Assembly: GCA_949361645.1 (NCBI GenBank)
Contig: OX442420.1
Span: 8,820,735 to 8,884,734 of the forward strand
Direction of reading: 5' to 3'
Length of the DNA stretch: 64,000 nt
From: Spongilla lacustris
Lineage: Eukaryota; Porifera; Demospongiae; Spongillida; Spongillidae
The notes under the pieces were generated by a model. The model did no database searches, had not been told where the DNA came from, and was given only the letters and a program-made list of their open reading frames with translations. Position 1 is the first letter of the stretch. Each line of letters opens with the position of its first letter. The translations under genes and the position numbers were made by a program. This document shows, one piece after another, positions 21,860 to 31,457 of the stretch.

Positions 21860-24800
21860 CTGAAATGTAATATAATCAATGTGATTGGGTAAGGGGCACA
21901 CGTGGTAAGGCACACACACATGGTAAGGGGCACACATGGTAAGGGGCACACATGGTAAGGGGCACACTTGGTGACCATTTTGGGACAATATCTATACTGC
22001 ATGCCGACACCCCATAACCACTGGGCCACACCCACATCATATATGCTCACACCCACACACATGCTCACACCCACATACCCATCCCCACACACACTTTTTC
22101 CTACCTCTTCTTGCTGGGCACCAGGCCTGTTGCCCCATCAATAGCCTGGCTGTTGACAGCAGCTGCCTGCCACCACTCCTCATCACTTCCATTGAGAATA
22201 TGAAGGATATCCCCATTCTTGAAGGAGAGGCCCTGAGAGGGACGATCCTTGCTTGAGTCATAGTCAAACAAGGCCCTATGGTGGAAGAAGGGGTGAATGG
22301 GTGTGGCAGAGGAGGGTGAATGGGTGTGACAGAGAATCAGAAGGAAGTACCACAAGAGGAAGTCACATGCAGTAAATGATATATGAGTAAGGAAGTTATT
22401 AGGAGGAGGGGGAAGGACAAGTGAGGAGGTTAGGGAGGAGGGGGAAGGACAAGTGAGGTGGCTGGTGAAGGTATACACTTACCGCACATAGAACTGCTTC
22501 ACCACAGTGGGCTTGAGGGGAGGAAGTGGAGCAGTCATGGGGCTGGCAGAAGCCTCCTCCTGAGAGTGCGGCCGATTCTTCTTGAAGTATGAAAAGTCTG
22601 GGGAAGAGGATACCATGCTGCATGTGATGCCCATCTGCACAGGCATAAGCATACACTCTGTGCACATGATATTACATGTACATAATAAGCATAAGCTAAT
22701 GGTTACCAGTGCATATGTACAGACATGCATACCTTTAGGTCTGAACTCAACAAGCAGCATGACAACAGTCCCCGCATTCTTCAATGCCATGGCTGCCTCC
22801 TCACATGTGGCTGAACAAATATCTTGGTTATTGACCTGGAGTCAGCACAAAACATTTTACCAAGGCTCTCTCCTACATTACCAGCTTTCCTCACCTCAAG
22901 AATTTGATCCCCAACTTTAAGCAGGTTATTCTTGTCAGCAACACCATTTGGTAGTATCTTGGATATGAAGACGCCTGTGCCAGCCTCCTGCCCACCTGCT
23001 ATGCAAAAGCCCAGGCCAGCTCCCACCGACCTGTTCAATACCACAGTGCGTGTAGTACTTCCCTTGGCTGGCGCAGTCTGCAGAGGAGAACAGTCCTCAA
23101 TGTCCCCCACAGTCCTCAATGCCCCTCCACAATCCTCATGCAATTCGCCTAATGCCCCCTAACTGAAAACAAGTCTTTCTTGAAAGGTGCCCCAGGACCA
23201 ATTATCCAGAAATACACAATGTGCACTAGTGCATGATGAATGGAAAAACTATTGTCATCAAATCATGGTGATCACTCCATGGAAATGAATTAAAGTTTCA
23301 TGTGAAATTGATATTATCATTAAAATATGGTGCTGAATGTCACAAGGGTACCCCCCTCCCACATTTTTTAATGCATAATATAAACTGCAATAACATAGAA
23401 GATGTTGGTTTATTGTGTAATAACTATTATTATGATAGGTACTTCCTCAGTTTCCCCTATATAATTGTACAGAATGTAGTGTCTATGGGATGTATGTGTA
23501 CTTCTCTAATCTACTTCACAGCTGTATATACCCACTTTTCAAATAAACCTTGTTCACAATCTTATTGGGGCTTTAACTTTCCCTTCACCAGTTTCACAAC
23601 TTCAGTTGATCCCTGCTCCCTCATACCCACCTCATTTGATCCCTGCTCCCTCATGCCCACCTCAGTTGATTCCTGCTCCCTCATGCCCACCTCAGTTGAT
23701 CCCTGCTCCCTCATGCCCACCTCAATTAATCCCTGCTCCCTCATGCCCACCTCAGTTGATCCTTGCTCCCACATGCCCACTCCAGTTGATCCATGCTCCC
23801 TCATGCCCACCTCAGGTGATCCCTGCTCCCTCATGCCCACCTCAGGTGATCCCTGCTCCATCATGCCCACCTCAGGTGATCCCTGCTCCCTCATGCCCAC
23901 CTCAGTTGATCCCTGCTCCCTCATGCCCACCTCAGGTGATCCCTGCTCCCTCATGCCCACCTCAGTTGATCCCTGCTCCCTCATGCCCACCTCAGCTGAT
24001 CCCTGCTACCTCATGCCCACCTCAGGTGATCCTTGCTCCCTCATGCCCACCTCAGTTGATCCCTGCTCCCTCATGCCCACCTCAGGTGATCCCTGCTCCC
24101 TCATGCCCACCTCAGTTGATCCCTGCTCCCTCATGCCCACCTCAGGTGATCCCTGCTCCCTCATGCCCACCTCAGTTGATCCCTGCTCCCTCATGCCCAC
24201 CTCAGGTGATTCCTGCTCCCTCATGCCCACCTCAGTTGATCCCTGCTCCCTCATGCCCACCTCAGTTGATCCCTGCTCCCTCATGCCCACCTCAGTTGAT
24301 CCCTGCTCCCTCATGCCCACCTCAGCTGATCCCTGCTCCCTCATGCCCACCTCAGGTGATCCCTGCTCCCTCATGCCCACCTCAGTTGATCCCTGCTCCC
24401 TCATGCCCACCTCAGGTGATCCCTGCTCCCTCATGCCCACCTCAGTTGATCCCTGCTCCCTCATGCCCACCTCAGTTGATCCCTGCTCCCTCATACCCAC
24501 CTCAGTTGATCCCTGCTCCCTCATACCCACCTCAGGTGATCCCTGCTTCCTCCTCCTCTTCACACAGTACTCCTCCACTGCCTTCCACAGTATGGCCTCA
24601 CTCTCATCACATGACACATCCTGCTGAGGTCCTCGTGCAAGCACTTCTTTGAACCACTCCAAACTCCTCCCACCAGAAGGTTTCCTTGCAATGTCCAGCA
24701 TCACCTTGTAACTTTTTTCCTTTGCTTCTATGGCACGACGATATTCATTTCTCTTTGCATCCATCTCCTCTTTATGAATCCGCTCAGTCTCCTGGAGCCT

Positions 24801-26623
24801 CTGTTCCAACAGCTTTTTCTCCCTATGTGCCCTTGTCAGTGCATCTTGTGCAACACCACTGCTATCCTGTGCCAGTGTGTAAAATACATGTGTGCATAAA
24901 TTTGATTTCTACAGGTGCATTTTAAATCATATTCAATCAAAAAACATGTACATGTACATGTATATGTAGTTCTTAGCATGTCTGGAATGAAGATCCCCAT
25001 ACCTTGAGGGTCTGGAGCTGTTGTTCCAACTGTTTACACCATTCCATAAGACCATCCCTCTCCATCTCCACCTGTTCATGAGAGATCATTGTGTACAGTG
25101 CTCAAGTTTGAAGCCACATCAGCACCCGCTCATCAGTTTTTATTGAACCACTCAACTGATCATTAGTGCTTAAAACAAATTAGTGATCCAATTATCCTTT
25201 TCTAAATCTGGTGTGTTTACATTATTGCATGAGCAACATAATATCCTACATTCTGTGCTAATAGGAACTATTTTATTATTCAACCCTGCTTTTTTGCACC
25301 TGCATAATTACCAACTTTCTGTGAACACTGTACATTGATAACTAAAGTGCCTTTTCTGAATGCTGTTTACTTAACTGATCGACTTCTGCACATGCATTGA
25401 AATATCGTTTATTTGTGGAAATAAAGATACAAAGGTGATCTAAATTACAATAAATAAACAGAAATATTATTCTTTGACTTTGGTGAGTTTGTACATTGGC
25501 CATTGCATCAAATGGCAATGGTATTGCATGCTGGCTATGCCACTACTTGTTATCCAAGGACTTGAAGATAATACATTTTCAATCAATAAACACTTACATA
25601 AAGGACATTCAGAGAATTAAGGTCAATTAGTAAACAGAAATCAAAATTTCAGAAACAAAAATATATAATTATATATATTTTTTTATTAAAGTAATTTCTT
25701 ACCTCCAAAACATTTTTACGGCTGTTTTCATGTTGGGTACATAGCTTAGTGATCATGTCATTGAGCTCCTTGGATGTGGGCCTGTGGTCAGGATGGTCCA
25801 TGAGACATGACACCACCACACTATGAAGAGGATGGGCCACGCCCATCTTATCCACCCAAGGCTCCCTCTTGTAGACCTGTATCTTTTGCTTCTTGGAAAC
25901 CAGTGGAGGTATCTGCAGCTCGTACACAGTAGGAAACTCCTGATTGGCCACATACAGAGTGAGGATACCATATGAAAACACATCCAACTTGGCATCATAC
26001 TTTGGGTCTGGGCTCAGTGCCTCAGGAGGCATGTAAGCCAAGGTACCTGGGGCTGCAGTGTGGGCAGATCGCTGGACCTGACGTATGTCAAATATCTTGG
26101 ACACACCTAGATCAGCTATCTTGGCCGACATGCCCCGTGTGAGGAGGATGTTGGGGGCAGTGAGGTCTCGGTGGATGATGGGTGGGGCCTGGGAGTGCAG
26201 GTGGAGGAGACCATAGGACACATCCCGAAGGATGGATAGCTTCAGTGATAGAGGGATGTCAGGGTACATCTCTAAACACTTGGCTAGGTCCATGTGCAAG
26301 TACTCCATTACAAGCCACTCATCACCTTTCAATTGATGCACACCTAGGAACTGTACAATGTTAGGGTGCGTTAGGTTGCCAAGTAGAGCACATTCATTAT
26401 GGAACTTTGCCATCATGGCCTCCTTGTCTGCCTCCCTGATTGGAAGGTTTCCTCCACGTCCAAGCAAGATGTCATGCAGCCCTTTAGCAATGCAGGGGAG
26501 GCCATTCATCTTCACCTCATACACAGCACCAAAGGACCCACGACCTATCTCCCTCCGCTGGTCAAGCCCCTCCAAGTGAGGGATGAGGTGCACATGTGAG
26601 TAGCCCCCCACACCTGCTGCCAT
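19396..26623 (-). CDS. Copy B: kinase / coiled-coil / PDZ / SH3 / GUK fusion gene
   Basis: The most complete copy. Inferred exons (5' to 3'): 26623-25703, 25071-25003, 24866-23589, 23077-22895, 22835-22733, 22597-22483, 22275-22105, 21859-21795, about 21562-21512, 21409-21362, 21227-21138, 20412-20240, 20141-20032, 19862-19774, 19505-19396. Phases agree across every junction I could test. The product would be about 950 residues: tyrosine-kinase-like domain, coiled coil, about 31 decapeptide repeats, PDZ, SH3, HOOK-like linker, GUK, with no signal peptide or membrane segment. The PDZ-SH3-GUK half is closest to Discs-large/PSD-95, which cluster membrane proteins at junctions; the kinase half is unlike the CaMK-type domain of CASK. 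The weak point is the 632-bp intron joining the kinase to the coiled coil, inferred from phase and from the identical layout in copy A. Confidence 0.75.
20679..20768. mobile_element. Hairpin element in a copy B intron
   Basis: Arms TTTTTTTTGGTTCTTTCTT (about 20681-20699) and its complement (about 20746-20766) enclose about 46 bp. It lies within the GUK intron 20413-21137 and is absent from the matching intron of copy A. The rest of that intron holds degenerate ATCTGGACCACAGCAAATC repeats (about 20940-21050). Confidence 0.6.
21230..21350. repeat. Minisatellite, unit AATGTGACCACACCC
   Basis: About five units fill the intron 21228-21361 of copy B. A further short array (GGTAAGGGGCACACATGGTAA type) lies at about 21893-21965 in the HOOK intron. 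Confidence 0.75.
22105..22597 (-). CDS. Copy B exons 6-7: linker and SH3 domain
   Basis: Linker exon 22597-22483 ([20 protein letters not shown] to KQFYVR) splits the Arg codon with SH3 exon 22275-22105 ([33 protein letters not shown]). The split-codon fit and the DLG-type SH3 motifs make this assignment firm. Confidence 0.93.
22733..23077 (-). CDS. Copy B exons 4-5: PDZ domain, DLG PDZ3-like
   Basis: Exon 23077-22895 holds [21 protein letters not shown] (carboxylate-binding loop GLGF intact), then [15 protein letters not shown] and LKVGDQILE. Exon 22835-22733 continues [19 protein letters not shown] and [12 protein letters not shown]. The order and the split after LE/VN match DLG PDZ3. It should bind C-terminal peptide ligands. 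Confidence 0.92.
23589..25071 (-). CDS. Copy B exons 2-3: coiled coil and expanded decapeptide repeat
   Basis: A 23-codon coiled-coil exon (25071-25003; [18 protein letters not shown]) is followed by a 426-codon exon (24866-23589). The latter has a coiled coil ([17 protein letters not shown]), the [19 protein letters not shown] block, [13 protein letters not shown] and then about 31 units of GSxEVGMREQ, where x alternates Thr and Pro. Both exons are phase 0. The 3' border (CTG|GTGAAG at 23589) is the choice that keeps phase 0; a GT six codons on is possible. Confidence 0.78.
23606..24545. repeat. Coding 30-bp minisatellite of copy B
   Basis: About 31 units of CTCATGCCCACCTCAGTTGA and CCCTGCTCC on the plus strand; read on the minus strand it gives GSxEVGMREQ. 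Thr (GTT) and Pro (GGT) variants alternate over much of the array, so the true unit there is 60 bp. Only substitutions occur, and no frame-breaking indel is seen. Confidence 0.95.
25703..26623 (-). CDS. Copy B exon 1: tyrosine-kinase-like catalytic domain
   Basis: 307 codons, donor GAG|GTAAGA. The catalytic signature is intact: [15 protein letters not shown] Lys, NECALLGNL Glu, [24 protein letters not shown]. The ATG follows an in-frame TAA. It is one residue shorter than copy A (HQLKGDEW against HRSKDNDEW). The DLG in place of DFG is shared by all copies, so it is a family trait, not decay. Confidence 0.92.
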
Positions 26624-28060
26624 TTATGAATATCTCTTAGTGTGGAAGGAAGGGAAATATCCTGCAATCATAAACATGAGAAACAATCTATAAAAGTGTA
26701 TAAGACACTACCGTTATTATTAGCAGTGTCACTATAATTTCAAATTGCCAGCTTTTGACAATGGCATTTCTGGTGCACCACACTCTGTAGATCCATAAAA
26801 TATATGCCTCTTAACTACATTCCTTCAGGGCACTGTGATGATAAAATGTTTTACAAACCTAAGTTGTTTAACTGATTATCATGCATTGTTTACACTTAAT
26901 AACTAGCATCAAAAGCATAGTCCTCAAGTAGAAATGACTGGAGATTCTGAAAATAAAGTTTGCATCTCTTATGACTGTATGGTTCAAAAATTTACAAACA
27001 AATAACCACAAACTTTAAAAATTTGGTCTCTGTGTGGAGCACTGTAGCCTGGAGGAAATGAACAAGTGCTATAGGCATCATCGCAGCTGTTGCTATTGTA
27101 CTTTTTATATCTATCGGAATATTTAACTAGCGGGTACCGTATTTCGTGATCGTTGTGCCGTTCAATAACGAAGTACTACACGGAAGTCTGGAAGCAAGTA
27201 ATTTTTGTTGTATTCTAGCAAAAGTGCAAAAGTTACAAAGCGGTTGGGGCTTGGAGCCCATGCAGACCCCGATGGGTGGGCTTACAGAGCCCCCTTGCTG
27301 GTGGTAGGCGTCTCCCGCCACGCCCTTGCACTTATATCGCTTCCCCCCGCCCCTAAATCCTGGATCTACCCCTGTATGGTCCAACGTTCATGCATGTATA
27401 CACATGTACTTCCCCATGTGCATGTGCTGTTATGCCCCAGATCAAGACGTCGTACTCCCATAGACTATAACGCAGCCTTGCCACTTCCTATTCCCCCGTC
27501 ACGGTCTGTTGTTTCAGCATCCTTAAACCATAGATTATTTACGACACCAACGTCAAATTGAAATAATAATAACTAGGCGACGCCCCTCAAATGGCCTTAA
27601 TTGTAGATCTGATGGTTTTCTTTTCGAGGCTTGTAACCAGCGAGTAGGAACTAAGATCAGAATTGGAATCTCGTAATCAAATCGAAGAGGAGTAATTTTG
27701 CTTTGCCGCCTCGATCCCTCCCTGCCTCGTACTTGGTACCGCCCACGCGCGTCCGTATAATTCAACCATTTTAAAGTAGACACCTACTTACATGTATTGC
27801 ATGTGATTGTCGAGTGGTCTTCCACCATTCAGATCGCCTTACGGAGAAATATATTTGAAATCAGATCACCTAAAATCACAAAACCGTCGCGGATCGTCTC
27901 CAAGATGAGTAGATCCTAACCTATTTTTGGAAAATAAACGATGGTGTGGGGGCTCCATGCACTATATAAACTTACAATGCACAAACAGCACAGCGTAAAT
28001 TATTGCCTTTTTTCCGTTTTCAAAACACCATGGTGTAGGTCAGCAGATTCAGAGCTGTCA
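26624..28060 (-). promoter_or_regulatory. 5' flank of copy B
   Basis: About 27400-28020 is homologous to the 5' flank of copy A (about 15760-16360). The nearer part (26760-27400) is specific to B and includes a GC-richer stretch 27120-27390 that looks inserted (poly-purine tracts, no coding signal). The acceptor-like CATGTTTATGATTGCAG pattern on the minus strand near 26663 is shared with copy A. Confidence 0.4.
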
Positions 28061-28255
28061 AGACTAACGTAGCCTTATAAGTATTCAAGAATGGCTAACA
28101 TCTAGCCCAAATAAATGTCTAGCGGTTGATAGCTCTGCAGATTCAAAGTAGTCTAAGGCACACATGTCTATTCATTCACGGAAAGTATGTACATGCTATA
28201 GCAATTGAAGCGATTTGATATATATTTGGTGGGGTATCGAACGTTGCAATATATG

Positions 28256-29150
28256 CCGGTGTCATAGGGTATACGGTCCGGCCCAATTTTCGGTCCGGCG
28301 GACCGTATTCCCTTAGGGAATACGGTCCCCCCCGGACCCAACTCCCTAGGGAATACGGTCCCCCGGACCGAGTTCCCTGGTTGTACAAAACCAATTAACC
28401 GGACTCAATTCCCTAGGGAATTGAGTCCCCCCCCCCCCCCCGGACCGTATTCCCTGGTTGCATGTAATATGTATATTCCACCCCTTGCATTCACGTAAGG
28501 GCTGGCACATTTGGTTCGAAAAGCAAAAGCCAATGATCGCAGGTCGTCAACAGTATAAGCAGCTATTAACTGTTTTCTTCAGTCTGTACCAACGAACTGT
28601 TTTCGGTCTGGGATGCTTATTCTAAAACGAATTTGTTATACAAATGTATATTTACATGTATATTTATTCTAAGTTGTTACTATTTATGTATGTTCCCGTT
28701 ATGATTTGGTACTGTTTAATATTATCAAATCGTATGAACACCAAGTGCAGACGAAGTAGAATAAATTTAATAAAAGATGAAAAGAAATAAAAATATACAC
28801 ATATATCATAATAGTCAACTGAACATAAGAGAGATGAGGGTACTGGATAAATCTCAATTCAGTTCGTACCTGTAAAAAAGAAAATAAAACTAACAAACAC
28901 TTCAGCCATTATTGTTTAGCGAATGGTGCATAAGTGTTTCTTAATCATGCGCATGATAAAAAGTGAATTTCACAGACAAATAACGCTGCTCGTATGCCCA
29001 GATATTTTCTGCAGAGAGGGGGAGGTAGGAAAAAGAAGAGGGATGAGAAAAGAACTGAGAAGAGGCAAAGGGACACATAGCATGGGCCCTCAACAACTTG
29101 GTTCTTAATTAGTGGTTAACTCGACCTGGCACACTCTTTAAGTGTGACTG
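28256..29150. mobile_element. Element E copy 1 with palindromic TACGGTCC array
   Basis: Starts CCGGTGTCATAGGGTATACG. The first 205 bp are palindromic words (TTCCCTAGGGAA, ACGGTCCCCCCCGGAC). The rest is unique-looking and ends near CACACTCTTTAAGT. A second copy spans 48839-50838 but carries a 1-kb insertion. It has no coding capacity. Its right end lies about 35 bp from the point where copy C stops resembling copies A and B. Confidence 0.7.
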
Positions 29151-29339
29151 CATACTTCATGTAAGTGCATACATAATCACAGCACCAAAGCAGATTGTGG
29201 ACTGTATCTAGTGGATAAATGTGTTCATGGTAAGGTGACCATTTTGGGACAGCATCTATACTGAGTGCCCACACCCCCACATACAATGTACATGTTTGTA
29301 CGTACTGGGCCACACATGTACACACGCACTATTTCCTAC

Positions 29340-30427
29340 CTCTTCTTGCTGGGCACCAGGCCTGTTGCCCCATCAATAGCCTGGCTGTTGACAGCAGCTG
29401 CCTGCCACCACTCCTCATCACGTTCACTGCGAATATGAAGGATGTCCCCATGCTTGAAGGAGAGGCCCTCAGAGGGATGATCCTTGCTTGAGTCATAGTC
29501 AAACAAGGCCCTATGGTGGCAGAAGGGGTAAATGGGTGTGGCATAGGAGGGTGTGGCAGAGGAGGGTGAATGGGTGTGACAGAGAATCAGAAGGGGTTAC
29601 ACCTGTACCATGAGAGGAAGTCACATGCAGTACATGAGATACAAGTGTATGAAGATAGAGTGTTGTTGCTGAAGTGAGGACCAGAGTTGTACTACATGTA
29701 CATGTACGTTCACATGACATTATTTAAATAAAAATTCCATGCCAACACAGTACAGTTTGGCCATGCTGAGCCAGCACGACATGGCTAGATTGTGGTAGAT
29801 TGGGATGATAAGACCATTTATACTATGCACACAATATATGTAGCTAGCATGTTTCTGTATCCATGGTGTTAAAATGGTGCTACACGCATCAGTGGTACTC
29901 TAAAGTAGTCATGCCATATTTGATATCGAGCTCATACCAAAGATGTGTCATTGGAACGTACATGGAAGGACTAGTGAGGAGGTGGGGAGGGAGGGGGAGG
30001 ACTAGTGAGGAGGTGGGGAGGGAGGGGAAGGACTAGTGAGGAGGTGGGGAGGGAGGGGGAGGACTAGTGAGGAGGTGGGGAGGGAGGGGAGGACTAGTGA
30101 GGAGGTGGGGAGGGAGGGGAAGGACTAGTGAGGAGGTGGGGAGGGAGGGGGAGGACTAGTGAGGAGGTGGGGAGGGAGGGGGAGGACTAGTGAGGAGGTG
30201 GGGAGGGAGGGGAAGGACTAGTGAGGAGGTGGGGAGGGAGGGGGAGGACTAGTGAGGAGGTGGGGAGGGAGGGGAAGGACTAGTGAGGAGGTGGGGAGGG
30301 AGGGGAAGGACTAGTGAGGAGGTGGGGAGGGAGGGGGAGGACTAGTGAGGAGGTGGGGAGGAAGTGATGACAATACACACTTACCGCACAAAGAGCGGCT
30401 TAACCTTGCTCTCGAAGTCTAAAAAGT
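29340..30427 (-). CDS. Copy C exons: short linker and SH3 domain
   Basis: Linker 30427-30385 is only 43 bp (115 in B) yet keeps phase (DFLDFESKVKPLFVR). The SH3 exon 29510-29340 is 171 bp, open, with [19 protein letters not shown] and DEEWWQA. Some changes (HIRSERDEEW) suggest relaxed constraint. Confidence 0.88.
29951..30370. repeat. 30-bp minisatellite in the SH3-upstream intron of copy C
   Basis: About 13-14 units of GACTAGTGAGGAGGTGGGGA plus GGGAGGGG. Copies A and B have about two related units at the same intron position (about 11720-11810; 22390-22465), so the array expanded in C. Confidence 0.95.
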
Positions 30428-30818
30428 CTGGGGAAGAGAACAGCATGCCATCCTGTGCACGTGATATTATACGTATATAATATATTAGCATAAGCTTAAC
30501 AATACATAGTTTGAGTGCACACAATTTAAGTACAGTAGTTATACACTGCAACTTCCAAACACAACTAAAGAGCTAACAAATGTAGATGTAAATGAGATGT
30601 ATACTTGCATGCATACATACATGCACTATGATAATACATCTATTGTACATGTACTATATAAATACATGTATGTGTGTGCATACAGAGGTTAGTAGGAATG
30701 CTGACCACAAAGGCTAGATACAGTAGGTACATGTATGTCTGCACATGTACACTGGTACACTTCTGCACATACAATTATAGTATGTGTACACATTACGCTA
30801 TACATGGAGGTACATCAC

Positions 30819-31212
30819 CTTCATGTCTAAACTCGACAAGCAGTGTGACAACAGTCCCTGCATTCTTCAATGCCATTGTTATCTCCTCTTGTGTGGCTGA
30901 ACAAATATCTTGGTGATTGACCTGGAGTCAGCACAAACATTTCGCCAAATCCATCCACTCATACGCAAAGCCCTCCCCTCGTCACACAAAGCCCTCAGCA
31001 CAAATGCTGTCCAGTGCAAACATGCTCCTCACCTCAAGGATTTGATCCCCAACTTTTAGCTGGTTACTCTTATCAGCAACACCATTTGGTAATATCTTGG
31101 ATATGAAAGTGGCTGTGCCAGCCTTCCCACCCATGATGTTAAAGCCCAGGCTAGTTCCAACTGGCCTGTTCAATACCACAGTGCGTTTAGTACTTCCCTT
31201 GGCTGGTGCAGT
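30819..31212 (-). CDS. Copy C exons: PDZ3-like domain
   Basis: 31212-31033 holds RTVVLNRPVGTSLGFNIMGG (loop SLGF instead of GLGF), [15 protein letters not shown] and VGDQILE; 30921-30819 holds VNHQDICSATQEEITMALK. Exon sizes and phases equal those of copy B, apart from one codon fewer in the first. Confidence 0.9.
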
Positions 31213-31339
31213 CTGAAGGAGGAAAAACCATTAGTCCTCAAAGCCCCCTATAGGTTTCAATGACCATAAAGTCATTCTTGAAAGGTGCCGGCCTCAGGAT
31301 CACTTATCCAGAAGGGACATACACAAGATTCCCCGTCCC

Positions 31340-31340
31340 C

Positions 31341-31381
<41 letters not shown>
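31340..31381. repeat. Poly-C run, about 42 bp
   Basis: Almost pure C in the intron between the PDZ2-like and PDZ3-like exons of copy C. Confidence 0.95.
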
Positions 31382-31382
<1 letters not shown>

Positions 31383-31457
31383 ACCCCATCTATATACACA
31401 CATGTGCGAGGTACCTCTACTAGGACAACTTGCTTTGAACTAACATAGGTGACCCAC

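Noticed and set aside
23606..24545. CRISPR array, because of regular 30-bp repeats
   Set aside because: There are no unique spacers; units are contiguous and coding, and the genome is eukaryotic. The same applies to the arrays at 29951, 31815 and 49150.
23302..24652. Plus-strand frames of 441 and 348 codons (DPCSLMPTS and PAPSCPPQL repeats)
   Set aside because: They are antisense shadows of the minus-strand decapeptide exon, which has splice borders, conserved flanks and paralogues.
28476..28551. tRNA-derived SINE, because of GGTTCGAAA (B-box-like)
   Set aside because: No A box at the right distance and no tRNA-like fold or 3' A-rich tail could be drawn.
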